A stretch of 64,000 bases of DNA. Source: Eretmocerus hayati. Taxonomy: Eukaryota > Arthropoda > Insecta > Hymenoptera > Aphelinidae. The stretch lies in NCBI GenBank assembly GCA_029851415.1, contig CM056742.1, forward strand, positions 150,913,121-150,977,120, given 5' to 3'. The notes under the pieces are model-generated. The model saw nothing but the letters and a program-made list of their open reading frames with translations, did no database searches and had not been told where the DNA came from. Positions 33,696 through 43,996 of the stretch are shown piece by piece; within the stretch, counting starts at the first letter, position 1; each line of letters starts with the position of its first letter. The position numbers and the translations under genes are program-made.

Positions 33696-36491
33696 TCATC
33701 GACCTGACTTTTTTAGGATGTCTATGGATTTTTGATAAGAAGTTTTCAAATTTTGGATGTCCATTTTTCTATTTATGCAGTTTTCAGAATAAAGATATAT
33801 GTAGAGCATTTCTAGGAACTCCCGTTTGTGTTTGTTTCTTTCCGAATGTAAAATTTTGACGTCTGAGAAGTCGAACGAGTGTTTTTTTGTGTGACAATGT
33901 CGAAAAATGACAGATGTCTCGTCCTTCTTATCTACATAACCCATGTGTTCCTTAATTCTACATTCTAAAGTACGACAAGTTTGGCCTATGTATAGTTTAT
34001 CACATTTTTTACAATTTATCTTATATATAACGCCTTTCGACTCTGACTTATTTGGTTTGTCTTTTCCCAAGGACATGAATTTTAGATTATTCATGATCTT
34101 GTGTACTGGGACTATGGAATATTTTTTAAAAATGGGGATCAATGAGTGACTTATGCTATCTACGTATGGAATGACAACTTTGGGTGAATTAATAATTGTT
34201 TTGGTTTTTGATCTTGTGTTGTATGTGGATGGTATATTGCCGAGTGTTTTACATAATCTTTTCTTGATGTGTGTTGAGATGAACTTTTTTGGGTATCCGT
34301 TATTTCTCAGTAATTGTTCTACCAGCTTCAGATTGTTGTTGTGATAACACACGTCTGATAATTTGGTAGCCTTGTCGACTAGAGTGTATACCATGGCTCT
34401 TTTCATGGATAGGGGGTGGTGTGATTTGAAGTGGATGTACCTCCCAGAAAACGTTTCTTTGCGGTACCAATTTGTGACAAGTTTTTCGTTTTCTCTGCGT
34501 TCAATGGTTAGGTCTAAGAAATTTAATTTGTTGTCTTTTTCTAACTCAATAGTGAATTTCAGGTGTTGATTGAAAGAATTGAAAGTGTTTAAAACTCGGT
34601 CAATGTCTTCAGCTTTAACTATGGCATAACAGTCATCTACGTATCTTCTGTAGAAAAGGACGGAGGTTTTGAGAATTTTTAGGCAGTGGGTCTCTGCTTC
34701 ATCAAGTACTATTTCAGCAAACCATGGACTGGAATTTCCTCCCATCGGAGAGCCCATAATTTGCTTGTAATAACATCCATTGTACTTGAAGTATGTGGAG
34801 TTTAGAAGAAATCTCACCCCCTCTAAAAATTCTTCTTTGCTCAAAGGGAGCTTGTCTTTGAGGTACTTCCACCTTTTGCTCACTCCTGCTACAATGATCC
34901 TGTGGTCAAGGTTTGGATATAGTGACTCTACGTCTAGGGAAATCTCTTGGTATCCGGAGGGAGTCTTTGTTTTTTTGAGAGAAGATCTTAGTTCAGAGCT
35001 GTTCCTCAGAGAGCATTTTGGTCTAGGAAAATATTTGTTGAAGAGTAAGGACAGGCATTTATCAAATCTATAAATGGGGTTGTCAATGGCGGACACAATT
35101 ATTCTAACTGGAGTCCCGACTTTGTGTATTTTCGGTAACCCATAGGCTCTTGAGAGAACAGAATGTTTCGGGTCGAGCTGAATGGTGGAAAATGATGATT
35201 CTGCCGAAAAGACTCCTTTCAGATTCCAAGAGCTCAAAAACCGTTTTACAGCATTTTTGAGTGCAGGTAAAGGATCGGAATCAAGTTTTTTGTAATGAGT
35301 TGGGTCATTGAGTAACGAGCGGACTTTGTCTTGCAGTATGGATTTCTCAAGAACTACAGTGACGTTACCTTTGTCTGCTTTAGTGACAATCAGGTGGTCA
35401 TTTTCTCTAAGGAAGTCTTTTGTAGCTGAAATTTGCTCTTTCAAGAACCGTTCTTCGTAAGGTATGTGCCTTATAGATCTATTGCTCAATTGTTTGTTAA
35501 TAATGCTCAAAATATCGGATCTAATCATGTTTTCTGCTGATAGTTCATGGGTCTGTAGAACAGTTTCCAAACCTTTGTATAACTCGAATGTTGTTTTTTT
35601 ATCAAGCTGGGATAGATTAAATTTATCACCTAATGACAACACATGATGGACTTCTTTTGGAAGTTCTGTTTCTGAGAGGTTAACGACCCATTTGTTGTTT
35701 GGGGCTAGGCGGGGTTCAACTCTCTGAGTGGGAGTGAGTCTATATTGTGTGTGGTATTTTGACTCGAACAATTGGACAAATTTCTTATCTAATGTGTGGC
35801 TTTTCCTTGTGTGTGTAAAATTGAGTGATTTTTGGTAGAATGAAAGGAAGGCGTTCAATAGTTTTGAGCTCGAGTTTCGTTTGATAGTATTTTTTAGTTC
35901 CGAGATTCTTTTTGTCAAAAATTGTATGTGAAAGTTTGTATCTTTGATTTCGATATTGAGTATATCCTTCTCGTAATTTGATAATAAACGAAAAAGTTTT
36001 CTCCGGCTATACCTGCTATGCATCTGGTTGTTGCTCATTGGGTTTTTTAATCTACTTATATGTAGAGGAATCAAATCGTGTCGGCGACAGCGAAGCAAAA
36101 AGGTCAGAGTCAATTTACAAGTTGTGATGTTACGCAGTAATTTTGCTAGTGCAACAAAAGTATTTTTTGCTTCCAGAGTGAAAGCGACGGTGATCATAAA
36201 GTAAAATTGTGACATGGTGAATTTCCGGTCATTCATCAATTTTGAGACTATGTGCGATTCATTATACATACTTGTTTCTCTAGTCAGGTGACGATCAGCG
36301 TGTGAGTTACGAAGTGAACTGATGTTGTTCTTGTGAGAAGGGGCACTCGTTCTTGTGCTCGAGCGGAGATCGTCTTCTTTTGACGTGTGTCTATCCTTCT
36401 CTTCGTCGTGTTTACGTTGTGCCTTGGCAAAGTTTGCGGTCTTCTGCTCGCCTCGTGACATTTCAGTCATAAAGACACAATTTGACGGCAT
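33696..36491 (-). CDS. Penelope-like RT/GIY-YIG polyprotein, unit 2
   Basis: Same architecture and length as the downstream unit, with the first ATG at 36,491 and an open frame from 36,593. The conceptual proteins differ at one residue, Ser509 in unit 1 and Arg509 in unit 2 (AGC versus AGA on the sense strand; plus-strand positions 31,619 and 35,067), just after the IDNPIY motif. This copy lies directly downstream, in sense, of the partial third unit, whose pLTR should supply its promoter. All RT and GIY-YIG residues are kept, so it is the best candidate for the active copy. Confidence 0.95.
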   Translation of the reverse strand: MPSNCVFMTEMSRGEQKTANFAKAQRKHDEEKDRHTSKEDDLRSSTRTSAPSHKNNISSLRNSHADRHLTRETSMYNESHIVSKLMNDRKFTMSQFYFMITVAFTLEAKNTFVALAKLLRNITTCKLTLTFLLRCRRHDLIPLHISRLKNPMSNNQMHSRYSRRKLFRLLSNYEKDILNIEIKDTNFHIQFLTKRISELKNTIKRNSSSKLLNAFLSFYQKSLNFTHTRKSHTLDKKFVQLFESKYHTQYRLTPTQRVEPRLAPNNKWVVNLSETELPKEVHHVLSLGDKFNLSQLDKKTTFELYKGLETVLQTHELSAENMIRSDILSIINKQLSNRSIRHIPYEERFLKEQISATKDFLRENDHLIVTKADKGNVTVVLEKSILQDKVRSLLNDPTHYKKLDSDPLPALKNAVKRFLSSWNLKGVFSAESSFSTIQLDPKHSVLSRAYGLPKIHKVGTPVRIIVSAIDNPIYRFDKCLSLLFNKYFPRPKCSLRNSSELRSSLKKTKTPSGYQEISLDVESLYPNLDHRIIVAGVSKRWKYLKDKLPLSKEEFLEGVRFLLNSTYFKYNGCYYKQIMGSPMGGNSSPWFAEIVLDEAETHCLKILKTSVLFYRRYVDDCYAIVKAEDIDRVLNTFNSFNQHLKFTIELEKDNKLNFLDLTIERRENEKLVTNWYRKETFSGRYIHFKSHHPLSMKRAMVYTLVDKATKLSDVCYHNNNLKLVEQLLRNNGYPKKFISTHIKKRLCKTLGNIPSTYNTRSKTKTIINSPKVVIPYVDSISHSLIPIFKKYSIVPVHKIMNNLKFMSLGKDKPNKSESKGVIYKINCKKCDKLYIGQTCRTLECRIKEHMGYVDKKDETSVIFRHCHTKKHSFDFSDVKILHSERNKHKREFLEMLYIYLYSENCINRKMDIQNLKTSYQKSIDILKKSGR

Positions 36492-36555
36492 ATACTTGAT
36501 CCAATGCCAAACAATTGATTTATTCTTGAATTTTTCGCTCGTAGGTTGAATTATG

Positions 36556-37167
36556 ATTGAATAAACTTCCACTTCTCTCGATCTAACGAGCAACCTTTAT
36601 TATTTATGGCTTCAGGGGCCGACGTTTCGGATGTTTAAATACATCCATCTTCAGGGCTAACAGAAAAATATCACATTGAGGTCTTTCTCAATCAGTCAAT
36701 CATCATATTTGAAAAATCTTTGGAACATCATGAAGAATAATTCGTAACTCACCACTTAAAAATAATTTCTTATATCGACATAATGTCGAATTGTCAATAT
36801 TTGAAATTTTGGTACATAATTCTGTGTAAATCTGTTTGGAGAAGGAGGAGAAATCCATTAGATGTTTTTTTCTTTGTCATATAAGTGAATTTTGACTACA
36901 AGTGGCTTACAGTGACTTTGCTGTTGATTTTTTTCGTCGGATGGAAGACGAGGCAGCATGATTGACGGCTGCACAGAGACAGACCGAATCAGGTGATCGG
37001 TGTATTCACTGTCGAGGAGTGTGGGGATAGTGGGAGAGATTTTGAGGGAGGGGTATGATCGGTGGATGTGGAATGTGTGTTTGTGTGTTTGTATGTGACA
37101 AAGGCTGTGTGCTTGCAGTGTAGTAATTTGGATTGTCCGCGATTCATCGACCTGACTTTTTTAGGAT
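36556..37167 (-). repeat. partial third Penelope unit (end of ORF, 3' UTR and pLTR)
   Basis: In sense it starts within the last codons of the ORF (LKKSGR and stop), then carries the 3' UTR and pLTR, and runs straight into unit 2. It equals the corresponding parts of units 1 and 2 (offset 3,448). A truncated upstream copy supplying the promoter-bearing pLTR is the usual Penelope arrangement. Confidence 0.9.
36614..36656 (-). ncRNA. hammerhead-like motif, pLTR upstream of unit 2
   Basis: Identical to the other two minus-strand copies, 3,448 bp from the next. Confidence 0.6.
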
Positions 37168-37482
37168 TTACACAGAATTATGTACCAAAATTTCAAATAT
37201 TGACAATTCGACATTATGTCGATATAAGAAATTATTTTTAAGTGGTGAGTTACGAATTATTCTTCATGATGTTCCAAAGATTTTTCAAATATGATGATTG
37301 ACTGATTGAGAAAGACCTCAATGTGATATTTTTCTGTTAGCCCTGAAGATGGATGTATTTAAACATCCGAAACGTCGGCCCCTGAAGCCATAAATAATAA
37401 AGGTTGCTCGTTAGATCGAGAGAAGTGGAAGTTTATTCAATCATAATTCAACCTACGAGCGAAAAATTCAAGAATAAATCAA
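37167..37482 (+). repeat. inverted pLTR fragment at array end
   Basis: This 316-bp segment is the reverse complement of 36,515-36,830, with a few bases of shared sequence at the junction with the partial unit. It includes 41 bp beyond the pLTR start (into the ORF leader), comparable to the short tail known on Penelope inverted pLTRs. It makes a large palindrome with a 336-bp spacer. Confidence 0.9.
37339..37380 (+). ncRNA. hammerhead-like motif in inverted pLTR
   Basis: Same motif read on the plus strand within the inverted terminal fragment: CTGAAGA, GGATGT stem, GAAACGTCGG. Confidence 0.6.
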
Positions 37483-37496
37483 TGTAATATTTTTTG
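37483..37496. repeat. target site duplication, right (14 bp)
   Basis: TGTAATATTTTTTG, identical to 29,646-29,659. Confidence 0.9.
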
Positions 37497-38430
37497 CTTG
37501 GTGGAAATTCTAGTCAACAAAGTTCTATCACGTAAAGGTAGCAAGGATTCTCGCTCGAATGTTTCCACTTTTTCAATTAATTCACCAAACAATTTTGGGA
37601 TAATCTCACGGAACTCGAAGCCAAAAATTGCCATTGATATTCCCTCGAAAAATAAAGAATACAACCAAATACGTGAGCTCTACTGAGTTTCGCATTCATG
37701 GAATTCGAGCTCGAATTCCAACCGAAATACGCTCGCGGGTTCAATTACTAAGCTAGCGATAGCTTTTGTAAACTGATATTGTGGCCGCGGAGCTACGTTC
37801 ATTTCGCATGTTTCATTTTGCATGGGTCGAATAACTACACGGTAACTCGCGTGTAAAACACGCAACGGAAAACTCTGAAAAAGTTGTATGAGGAATAAAT
37901 GGCACCCTTTGTTGGATCACAATGACTGTTGTGTGTTACACACACTGAAAACGGAGATCTTTGAGTGCCTTGTACCGATCCACTTCCGGTGAATGCTAAC
38001 CATTTAATACGATGACGCTATTGTATCTGTAGCATCAACTCAAAGGATTGTTTGAAATCATTAAAACACTAGTTTTTGAAAGCTATTGAATATGGCATTA
38101 TGGCTCTTATTCTTACCAGGTTTGCAATTAATCAACTAAAGTTTCAATTGATAAAGATCGTGTACGATAGCTAAAAATTCTTCAGGAGAATGTTACCGGT
38201 TCGGTTGAAGCGTTGAGACGTGAAAAATTTTGGCAGACAGGCGAGGTGCGACAAAGAGATCAAAATCAATACAGGCAAGATGTATTCATGGCTTTATAAT
38301 TACAATTCTTAGAGAATGATAGTGTGTATGTGTATCGCGGCGTATACGCACCCGATATGATCCGGTTGACTCGGCCGCTTCGAACAGTCCTTGAGGGATT
38401 GCTTGGCATGCCGAGCATCGTCATCGACGC
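37497..38430. other. flank of the Penelope insertion, one coding-like frame
   Basis: A plus-strand frame from 37,498 to TGA at 37,686 (about 62 codons, VEILVNKVLSRKGSKDS...) starts right at the target site and has coding-like composition. An AAATTCTAG acceptor-like site lies near its start. It may be a last exon downstream of an intron hit by the Penelope element, but nothing identifies it. The rest is non-coding. Confidence 0.3.
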
Positions 38431-38524
38431 CACAGCGAGAAATCGAGGCAAGTTCTTGCCATTAGCGCCTATGCTTTTAGATGGCTGCTAGCGACCAAGA
38501 CTTTGTTTTGATTTCTCAGCGACG
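38431..38524. mobile_element. about 95-bp hairpin repeat, copy 1
   Basis: CACAGCGAGAAATC at the left faces GATTTCTCAGCG at the right, with GCTTTTAGATGGCTGCTAGC between. A second copy lies at 60,504-60,599 with the same order. It is too short to code and is probably a tiny MITE. Confidence 0.55.
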
Positions 38525-40046
38525 ATGTTCTGCAGCTCGACGAGTTCCAAGCAGAACCCTTTTGGTTTCGTCCTCAACAACCACCGAAAATATCAAATTT
38601 GCGAAAATGGGATAAGTTTCTAATAGGAAAGGGGGAGATGCCGAATTGTCTTGGACGGAAACCATCAGTTTTGCCTGAAAGTCATCATTTGCCATGATTC
38701 TTCTCAATTATACATATTATGAGTATTGTACCATTAAACGTGAGTGTACGACGAGAAGGTGTAAATCATGATCTCGAGATCAAAGGGGTTTCCATGAATA
38801 ACAGAAGGATTATTGTTATCTGGAGAAGAACGAAGTTATTCAAAATTGTCTTGCTCTGCGGGAAAGATCTGCATTCACTATTGGATATGGTTTAAATGCA
38901 GCTTCACAGCTCATCTTGAAGTGATGGCTGTTGGACATGGCTGAATCGAAGGTCAGATGATTTTGGATGGCAATCTGAGCTGGAGCCATCCCTTGCAAAG
39001 TTATCTAAGTTGTGAGAACGAGCTCAAGTCCTTCAATTTCTTCCAGTTCTGGAAGGTAATTCGAGATTTGTTAAATTTTCCACACGGTGGGTTGGAAAGC
39101 GAAAGATGTAAGCGGTGCATAAACATGGGATTTTCTTGTTATATGTTTCAGGGTGATCTCGTGGTCATTTTTCAACAAGAATCAAAAAATCTGTAGAGAG
39201 ATTTTAAAAGAAGATCGATTCGTTGGATTTTGTCGTGTTCTAATAATATGATCGAACCCTATGGGCGTTTGTACTTGTTTCTCAGACGTTGATCAACTCT
39301 AGGAAATTGGTTAAGTATACTCGATTGACGCAGAAAGTTCTCGTCTTTCAATTAATGTGAATCGTTATGTACAGGTAAGAGGCGGAGGCACGGGGAGGTG
39401 GCCCGAGATTCACCAGGTCACTCCGTGTACACGAATTTTCGTCTCAGAATCTACTGTCGACAGCAGCCAGCACGCCACGATACGTACACGTGAAAAAAAA
39501 GTCTAAAATTCCCAAGACCACCTCTATTCTTCGAATGACACGATATGGATAACCTTGACCGTGTGCTCAGTCCGTACCCGTGTAATCGATTACTTCTCGT
39601 TGTAATCGATAAGGTCTAATAATATTGTAAATAGATTTAATCGATCAACGAGAGTCCCACTTGGCATTGTACATCGATATCACGAATATTTTGGAGCCAT
39701 TTTGAAGCTCTCATCAAATATAATTAATTCAAGAATGAAAAGGAATACATCACCCCGTTATCATTTTTCTACATCGATTTTATTCATAGATGAGTCAACA
39801 CATGTGGCACGTTTCAGACTCGTATAATGTGACAGCTGCTATCATAATTTTCCATTGATTACCCGGATTCTCCACAAAATGAACAATGGAGATATAATCA
39901 TACATAATTTTGAGAGATCAAAAGTATCGCAGATGTCGATTTAGACAGATATTTCACTAGTTTCTAGCACTCTTTCCACGACTCGAATTCCATCTACAGA
40001 CCTATTTTATACGAAGGAAAATATCACATGCTTAATTCCTAAAATC
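38525..40046. other. non-coding stretch upstream of the protease-like gene
   Basis: No supported gene. A short plus-strand frame at 38,957-39,060 (ILDGNLSWSHPLQ) faintly recalls a LINE RT tail but is too short to call. A TTTTATA box at about 40,005-40,011 lies some 40 bp before the ATG of the next gene and could be its TATA element. Confidence 0.4.
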
Positions 40047-41890
40047 ATGTCTTCGATATTATGTGTACATTTTCTTGCTTCTTTATTGATAATACACTGT
40101 AAGTACGACTTTTATTTTATTATGAACATAAGTTTAACGTAATTTGAGAGACTAACTTGTAATATAAACAATCCATACGTCATTAGTGGGTCACCTGTAT
40201 GTTTTTTCGGAAGCTGATCCAATAATTGGAGCCAAAGTCTACTCAACAAAAAAAAAGTACAATTCGGTCGTGGTCGTTGTTGAAAAGTCCATAGAGCTTC
40301 AAAGCTACGAGCATTTATGTACTGGGTCACTGATATCAAAGACCCAAGTCTTGACTGCTGCCAGCTGTATGGAAAACAAAGAATTAAATAATTTGAGAGT
40401 CTTCCCAGGGGGTCGCTCTACGACACTTTATCGCCATGGATCATTTGAGATATTATCAAAAGTAACTTACAAAGACTATGAAGAAGAATGCTTTCGAAAC
40501 GGAATCTGCAAATTCAAGCAAATTGATGATATCTGCATTCTTAAGGTGATCTGAAGATCATTCGTCTGGTTTTTAACAATTATGATTTCAAGAAGTAGAA
40601 ACATAATGAGAAATTTCATATTATAGCTGGATGCAAGAGAAGTTGTTCTGAAGCCAACTCATATTTCATACGAAGAAAGTTTTCCAACATTTGGCGATCA
40701 AGTGTCTTTAATCGGATGGGGCCCGACGAGACATACAAAGGCGCCATTGGTAGCACATTACTCAGAGTTACAGATATTGCAAAGGCCAGACTGCAATGCA
40801 AGGGCCGAAACTTTTGCACCAATGTACCGAAAGTATACGTGGCCTAACAAAGTATTCTGTGCTCAGAAAAGCCCTCCAGTCAAAGTGATAGATGTAAGTA
40901 GAAGATCTTGAAACTTAGAATGTATTACAATGATATGAAGGCCTCAGCTGATGTGAGGCCCAAAATCGATCGATTTTCCCCCATATCGAAATACTTCTCA
41001 GACTTCTATTTGTATAGATTCAGGGAAATATTCAATGAACTTCAAGTATCAGAGAAAACATTCATATAAACAGCTGGCTACGTCGTTGATTTGTTCTGTC
41101 GCAGAGTACTTGTATCTCACCAGATATTTCTGTGCAAATAGCGACCGGAACTTACAATGTTTGGGTTATCGATTCTGATCGAGTTTTCTTTACAACTTTG
41201 TATAACCAGGAATATGAAAAATCCAGAACAACTCTGTCAAATGGGTTGCTTTTTCACAGATGCAAGCATGAACTCTAGCACTGCTCAACGAGCCCATGTC
41301 GAGAATCATATTTACATGAATACTTCCAACAAATTTAATCAATCAGGACTCCATCGCAGCATTGCTGTTCAATTGAGAAACAATACTCGCAATAATATTG
41401 ACATTTTTGTCTGTATCTCTGAACAATAAACGGCTCATTCAATAGAATTGCTCTGGATTTCGTGCTGCAGGTATTAGAGAGCTGTAAAAAAAGGTATCTT
41501 GCAGGATTGATGATACAAACAATGTGGACTACCCTTGTGAATCTCTTTGATCAGTTGTGACTCTCTCCTGAAAACGAGTTATTTAATGCGGAACTGAAGA
41601 TACCGCTTAAACAAACTGCACAGCTACCTGTGCCGAGTCTCCTGAAAAAACGAAATGAAACTCGTTAACACCATGACACTCTGATAATAAGGCAAAATAT
41701 TCTAAAATTTAACTTTTTTCAGGGTGATTTCGGAGGTCCTGCTCTTTATGGCAACAAATTGGTAGGAATCGCTATTCGACCTCGTCCACTTGGCGAGGAG
41801 GCCATAATCATGGATGCCCAACCTGTTCTAATACTTCGCCTAAGCAGTTATAAAGATTTTATAGAAAAATATTTGGATTCAGAAGTATAG
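40047..41890 (+). CDS. serine protease homolog (catalytically dead trypsin fold), four exons
   Basis: Exons 40,047-40,098, 40,187-40,545, 40,627-40,893 and 41,723-41,890 join in frame with GT...AG introns to 281 residues ending at TAG. Residues 1-17 (MSSILCVHFLASLLIIH) are a signal peptide. DPIIGAK stands for the usual IVGG start but lacks an Arg/Lys activation site before it. CTGSLIS...VLTAASC is the trypsin block, with Ser77 where the catalytic His should be. DICILK keeps the Asp (132). LIGWGP is normal. GDFGGP has Phe229 for the catalytic Ser. Two of three triad residues are lost, so it cannot be a normal protease. Secreted homologs of this kind act as cofactors or binding proteins in insect immunity, saliva or venom. 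The 829-nt third intron holds a degraded repeat. Confidence 0.85.
41165..41265. repeat. degenerate fragment of the CAAGG hairpin MITE in intron 3
   Basis: TTTGTATAACCAGGAATATGAAAAATCC followed by AACTCTGTCAAATGGG resembles the arms of the hairpin elements at 48.7 and 61.1 kb. It is partial and old. Confidence 0.5.
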
Positions 41891-42245
41891 TATAAAAAAC
41901 AACCATGCTTCAATGTCAGAGAATCCATTCAACTTGTTAGTTGTGAGAAAATAACAACCGTGACCGTCAACTTTGAAGGATATTTTCGACTTTCTATTTA
42001 TAGAGTCACTACCGCAACCCTAACCCCCCAAGTAGGTCAGTTTATAAGACCTTTCTGAAAGATTCTGTCAACAGTAGTTCGTAGTATTATCACTAAAAAT
42101 GATTCTTTCAGGCAGAGCCATGGGTTTAGAATGACTCTCATTAGTGCACTACCTCATCAGTCTTAACAAGTCATGTTCTCTAACACTAACATGATTGATG
42201 ATATAAAATCTCATTTCGAGTTCTTAAAGGCATGATCGTCACAAG
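41891..42245. other. non-coding interval between protease homolog and DIRS element
   Basis: No ORF or repeat recognised. No canonical AATAAA is obvious just after the protease stop codon; the only clear one nearby is inside intron 3 (about 41,425). Confidence 0.4.
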
Positions 42246-42378
42246 ATTATGCTTCAATCCTTGTTCTCATGATTAATAATGTAGTACACCGTGATTCGGT
42301 GACTTGGCCACGAATATTTAGAGACGAAGTTGAAGCGGTATCCCCATGAACGTAGCTGCGTTCGGTTGTCTTCATATC
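42246..42378. repeat. DIRS left inverted terminal repeat
   Basis: Positions 42,271-42,378 are the exact reverse complement of 47,134-47,241. The outer 25 bp (ATTATGCTTCAATCC...) differ from the right end at several bases but match the internal complementary region. Confidence 0.9.
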
Positions 42379-42459
42379 GTTTTTTCGTGTTGACAAGAGC
42401 ACACGTAAAAATTCTGAGACGATTGTAATTATTGTGATATTTATCAAGAAATTACAAAA

Positions 42460-43996
42460 ATGAAGCGGCAAAGCAGAGAACGAGAGTACGAGAGAAGGAA
42501 GCGTCATAGACATCGTCAACGCACCCGATCTACGCCTTCATCGTCACGCAGGAGCTCCTCGCGGTCAGAAAGTCGAGGTTATGGTCGCCAACGACGACGT
42601 CGCTACAGCCGATCAGATCGTAGCAGAACCCGCGTTCGGCGAAGCCGAAATGATCGAAGCCGGAGCTACATCAGCCGCCGCGAGAGACGCAAGCGCTATC
42701 TATCTACCAGCTCGTCGAGCGTTTCGTCCAACGATCGTCGTCAACAACGCCGTGATACAAGGTCCAGCTCATCGAGTAGGTCCAGCAGCTCTCGCTCACA
42801 GTGTCGTGGAAGACGACGAGATTGCCGGACCGAGTCGCCGAGGCGGAATGACCGTCGTAAGTTAGTCGAGCAAAGCTCGAAATCTAAACATAAGCCTAGA
42901 CAACGCTCGTCGAGCGAGGAGTCGCGGTATACACCGCCGCCCTATACAGGGTCACCGACTCTGCCCCACGACGACGCAGAGGAGATGAGAGCACCCACTC
43001 CGCAAGCGGTAATAAATGCTCCATCAAGTACCAGTGCATCGACCTCTATGCAACCTACTGCGGTCGTTACATCTCAAAACGATGGAAATCCACGTAGTAC
43101 TGAGAACATAATGAGCAATGTGGCTAATGATGCAGATGGTGAATAATCATGCAGCTATATCAGCTACGACCCTCTGTGGATTGGGCATATTGAATATTTA
43201 TCCCTGTCTAATTACAGTGACAATAGTTGCTCAAACAGCCGACAAGGACAATCGAGAAATTGAGCTTGATGACGACGCCTTGAGAGTGCTAGGAGTCGCC
43301 CCGAGTAAACCTCTTGAGTCTAAAAATCCACTGCGGCCGGAGCTCACAGTAAGATGGACCGTTTGGAAATCTGATGGCTTGGACGATGATACTAAAAAAG
43401 AGCTTCTGGATAAATACGTACCCGATACGACACTTGCAGCTCAAAAACTGAACCCAGAGCTTCTGAGTATCTTGTCTGAAGCCGCTATTAAGCGCGATAG
43501 TCATATTGAATCAAATCAAAAATTGACCGGGACTGCTCTCACAGCTCTAGGATCTGCAGTTTCTTCTCTCTTGACTTGCAAAAATTATAGTCGCGTGAAA
43601 TTACTAGAAACACTCCATGATACTGGAAAGATATTATCCGAATTACATCATGAACAGCTTGAGAGCAGAAAAGCTTGCATATTACCAATAACTAACAAAA
43701 ATATGAAATCAGTCCTCGAAAAAGCCAAGCCAGACGAGTATCTGTTTGGTAGTAATCTTTCCGATAAAATCAAAGAAGCAAAAGTCATGGAAAAAGTTGG
43801 AAACGACCTGAAATCTGTGCCGATCAAAAAACCTTTCAACAAAAATAATTTTCGGAATCCTCAAAAGAAAATTGCCCCAGATCAAAATCAATCAAATTAC
43901 AAAAATCAGACAAATACGCAGAAAAAATCATCTATACCTCGAAGGCAAACAAGATCTCAGACGTCTCGCAACCGCCCAGATACACGCAAACGTTAG
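42460..43996 (+). CDS. DIRS Gag-like protein, probably spliced (79-nt intron)
   Basis: An ATG at 42,460 opens a 228-codon Arg/Ser-rich frame ending TAA at 43,146. A second frame (43,118-43,996) carries the family-like C-terminal part (IKRDSHIESNQKLTGTALTAL) and a basic Gln/Asn-rich tail. Removing 43,139-43,217 (GTGAAT...TTACAG, pyrimidine-rich 3' end, in-frame stop) joins them as D-V-T-I-V in one frame of 485 residues. The RS-rich N terminus and basic C terminus suggest RNA binding and nuclear transport of the capsid. Otherwise a frameshift or re-initiation at ATG 43,118 would be needed. Introns have been reported in some DIRS elements, but this one is inferred. Confidence 0.7.
43139..43217 (+). 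other. predicted spliceosomal intron in DIRS gag
   Basis: The 79-nt segment has GT at 43,139-43,140 and AG at 43,216-43,217, a CTAAT branch-like word just before the AG, and an in-frame TAA near its start. Its removal restores the frame. Confidence 0.5.

Larger units (their letters stand above)
29660..37482 (-). mobile_element. Penelope-like retroelement array (two full units, one partial, inverted end)
   Basis: Two head-to-tail units of 3,448 bp (29,660-33,107 and 33,108-36,555) are followed by a partial unit (36,556-37,167) and an inverted fragment (37,167-37,482). That fragment is the reverse complement of 36,515-36,830. Sense is the minus strand. Each unit encodes reverse transcriptase plus GIY-YIG endonuclease, and the repeated non-coding segment acts as a pseudo-LTR. 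The whole 7.8 kb sits between perfect 14-bp target duplications, so it entered as one event. Tandem pLTRs, an inverted terminal pLTR piece with a short extension, and long TSDs are known traits of Penelope elements. Confidence 0.95.

Noticed and set aside
33614..33859. Plus-strand frames duplicated in both Penelope units
   Set aside because: They are antisense shadows of the 3' end of the Penelope ORF and its UTR.
38957..39196. Short frame with ILDGNLSWSHPLQ recalling a LINE RT tail
   Set aside because: Only about ten residues resemble the motif and the downstream residues do not follow a LINE pattern.
42581..42865. Alternative-frame ORF inside DIRS gag
   Set aside because: By-product of the Arg/Ser-rich codon bias of the true gag frame.
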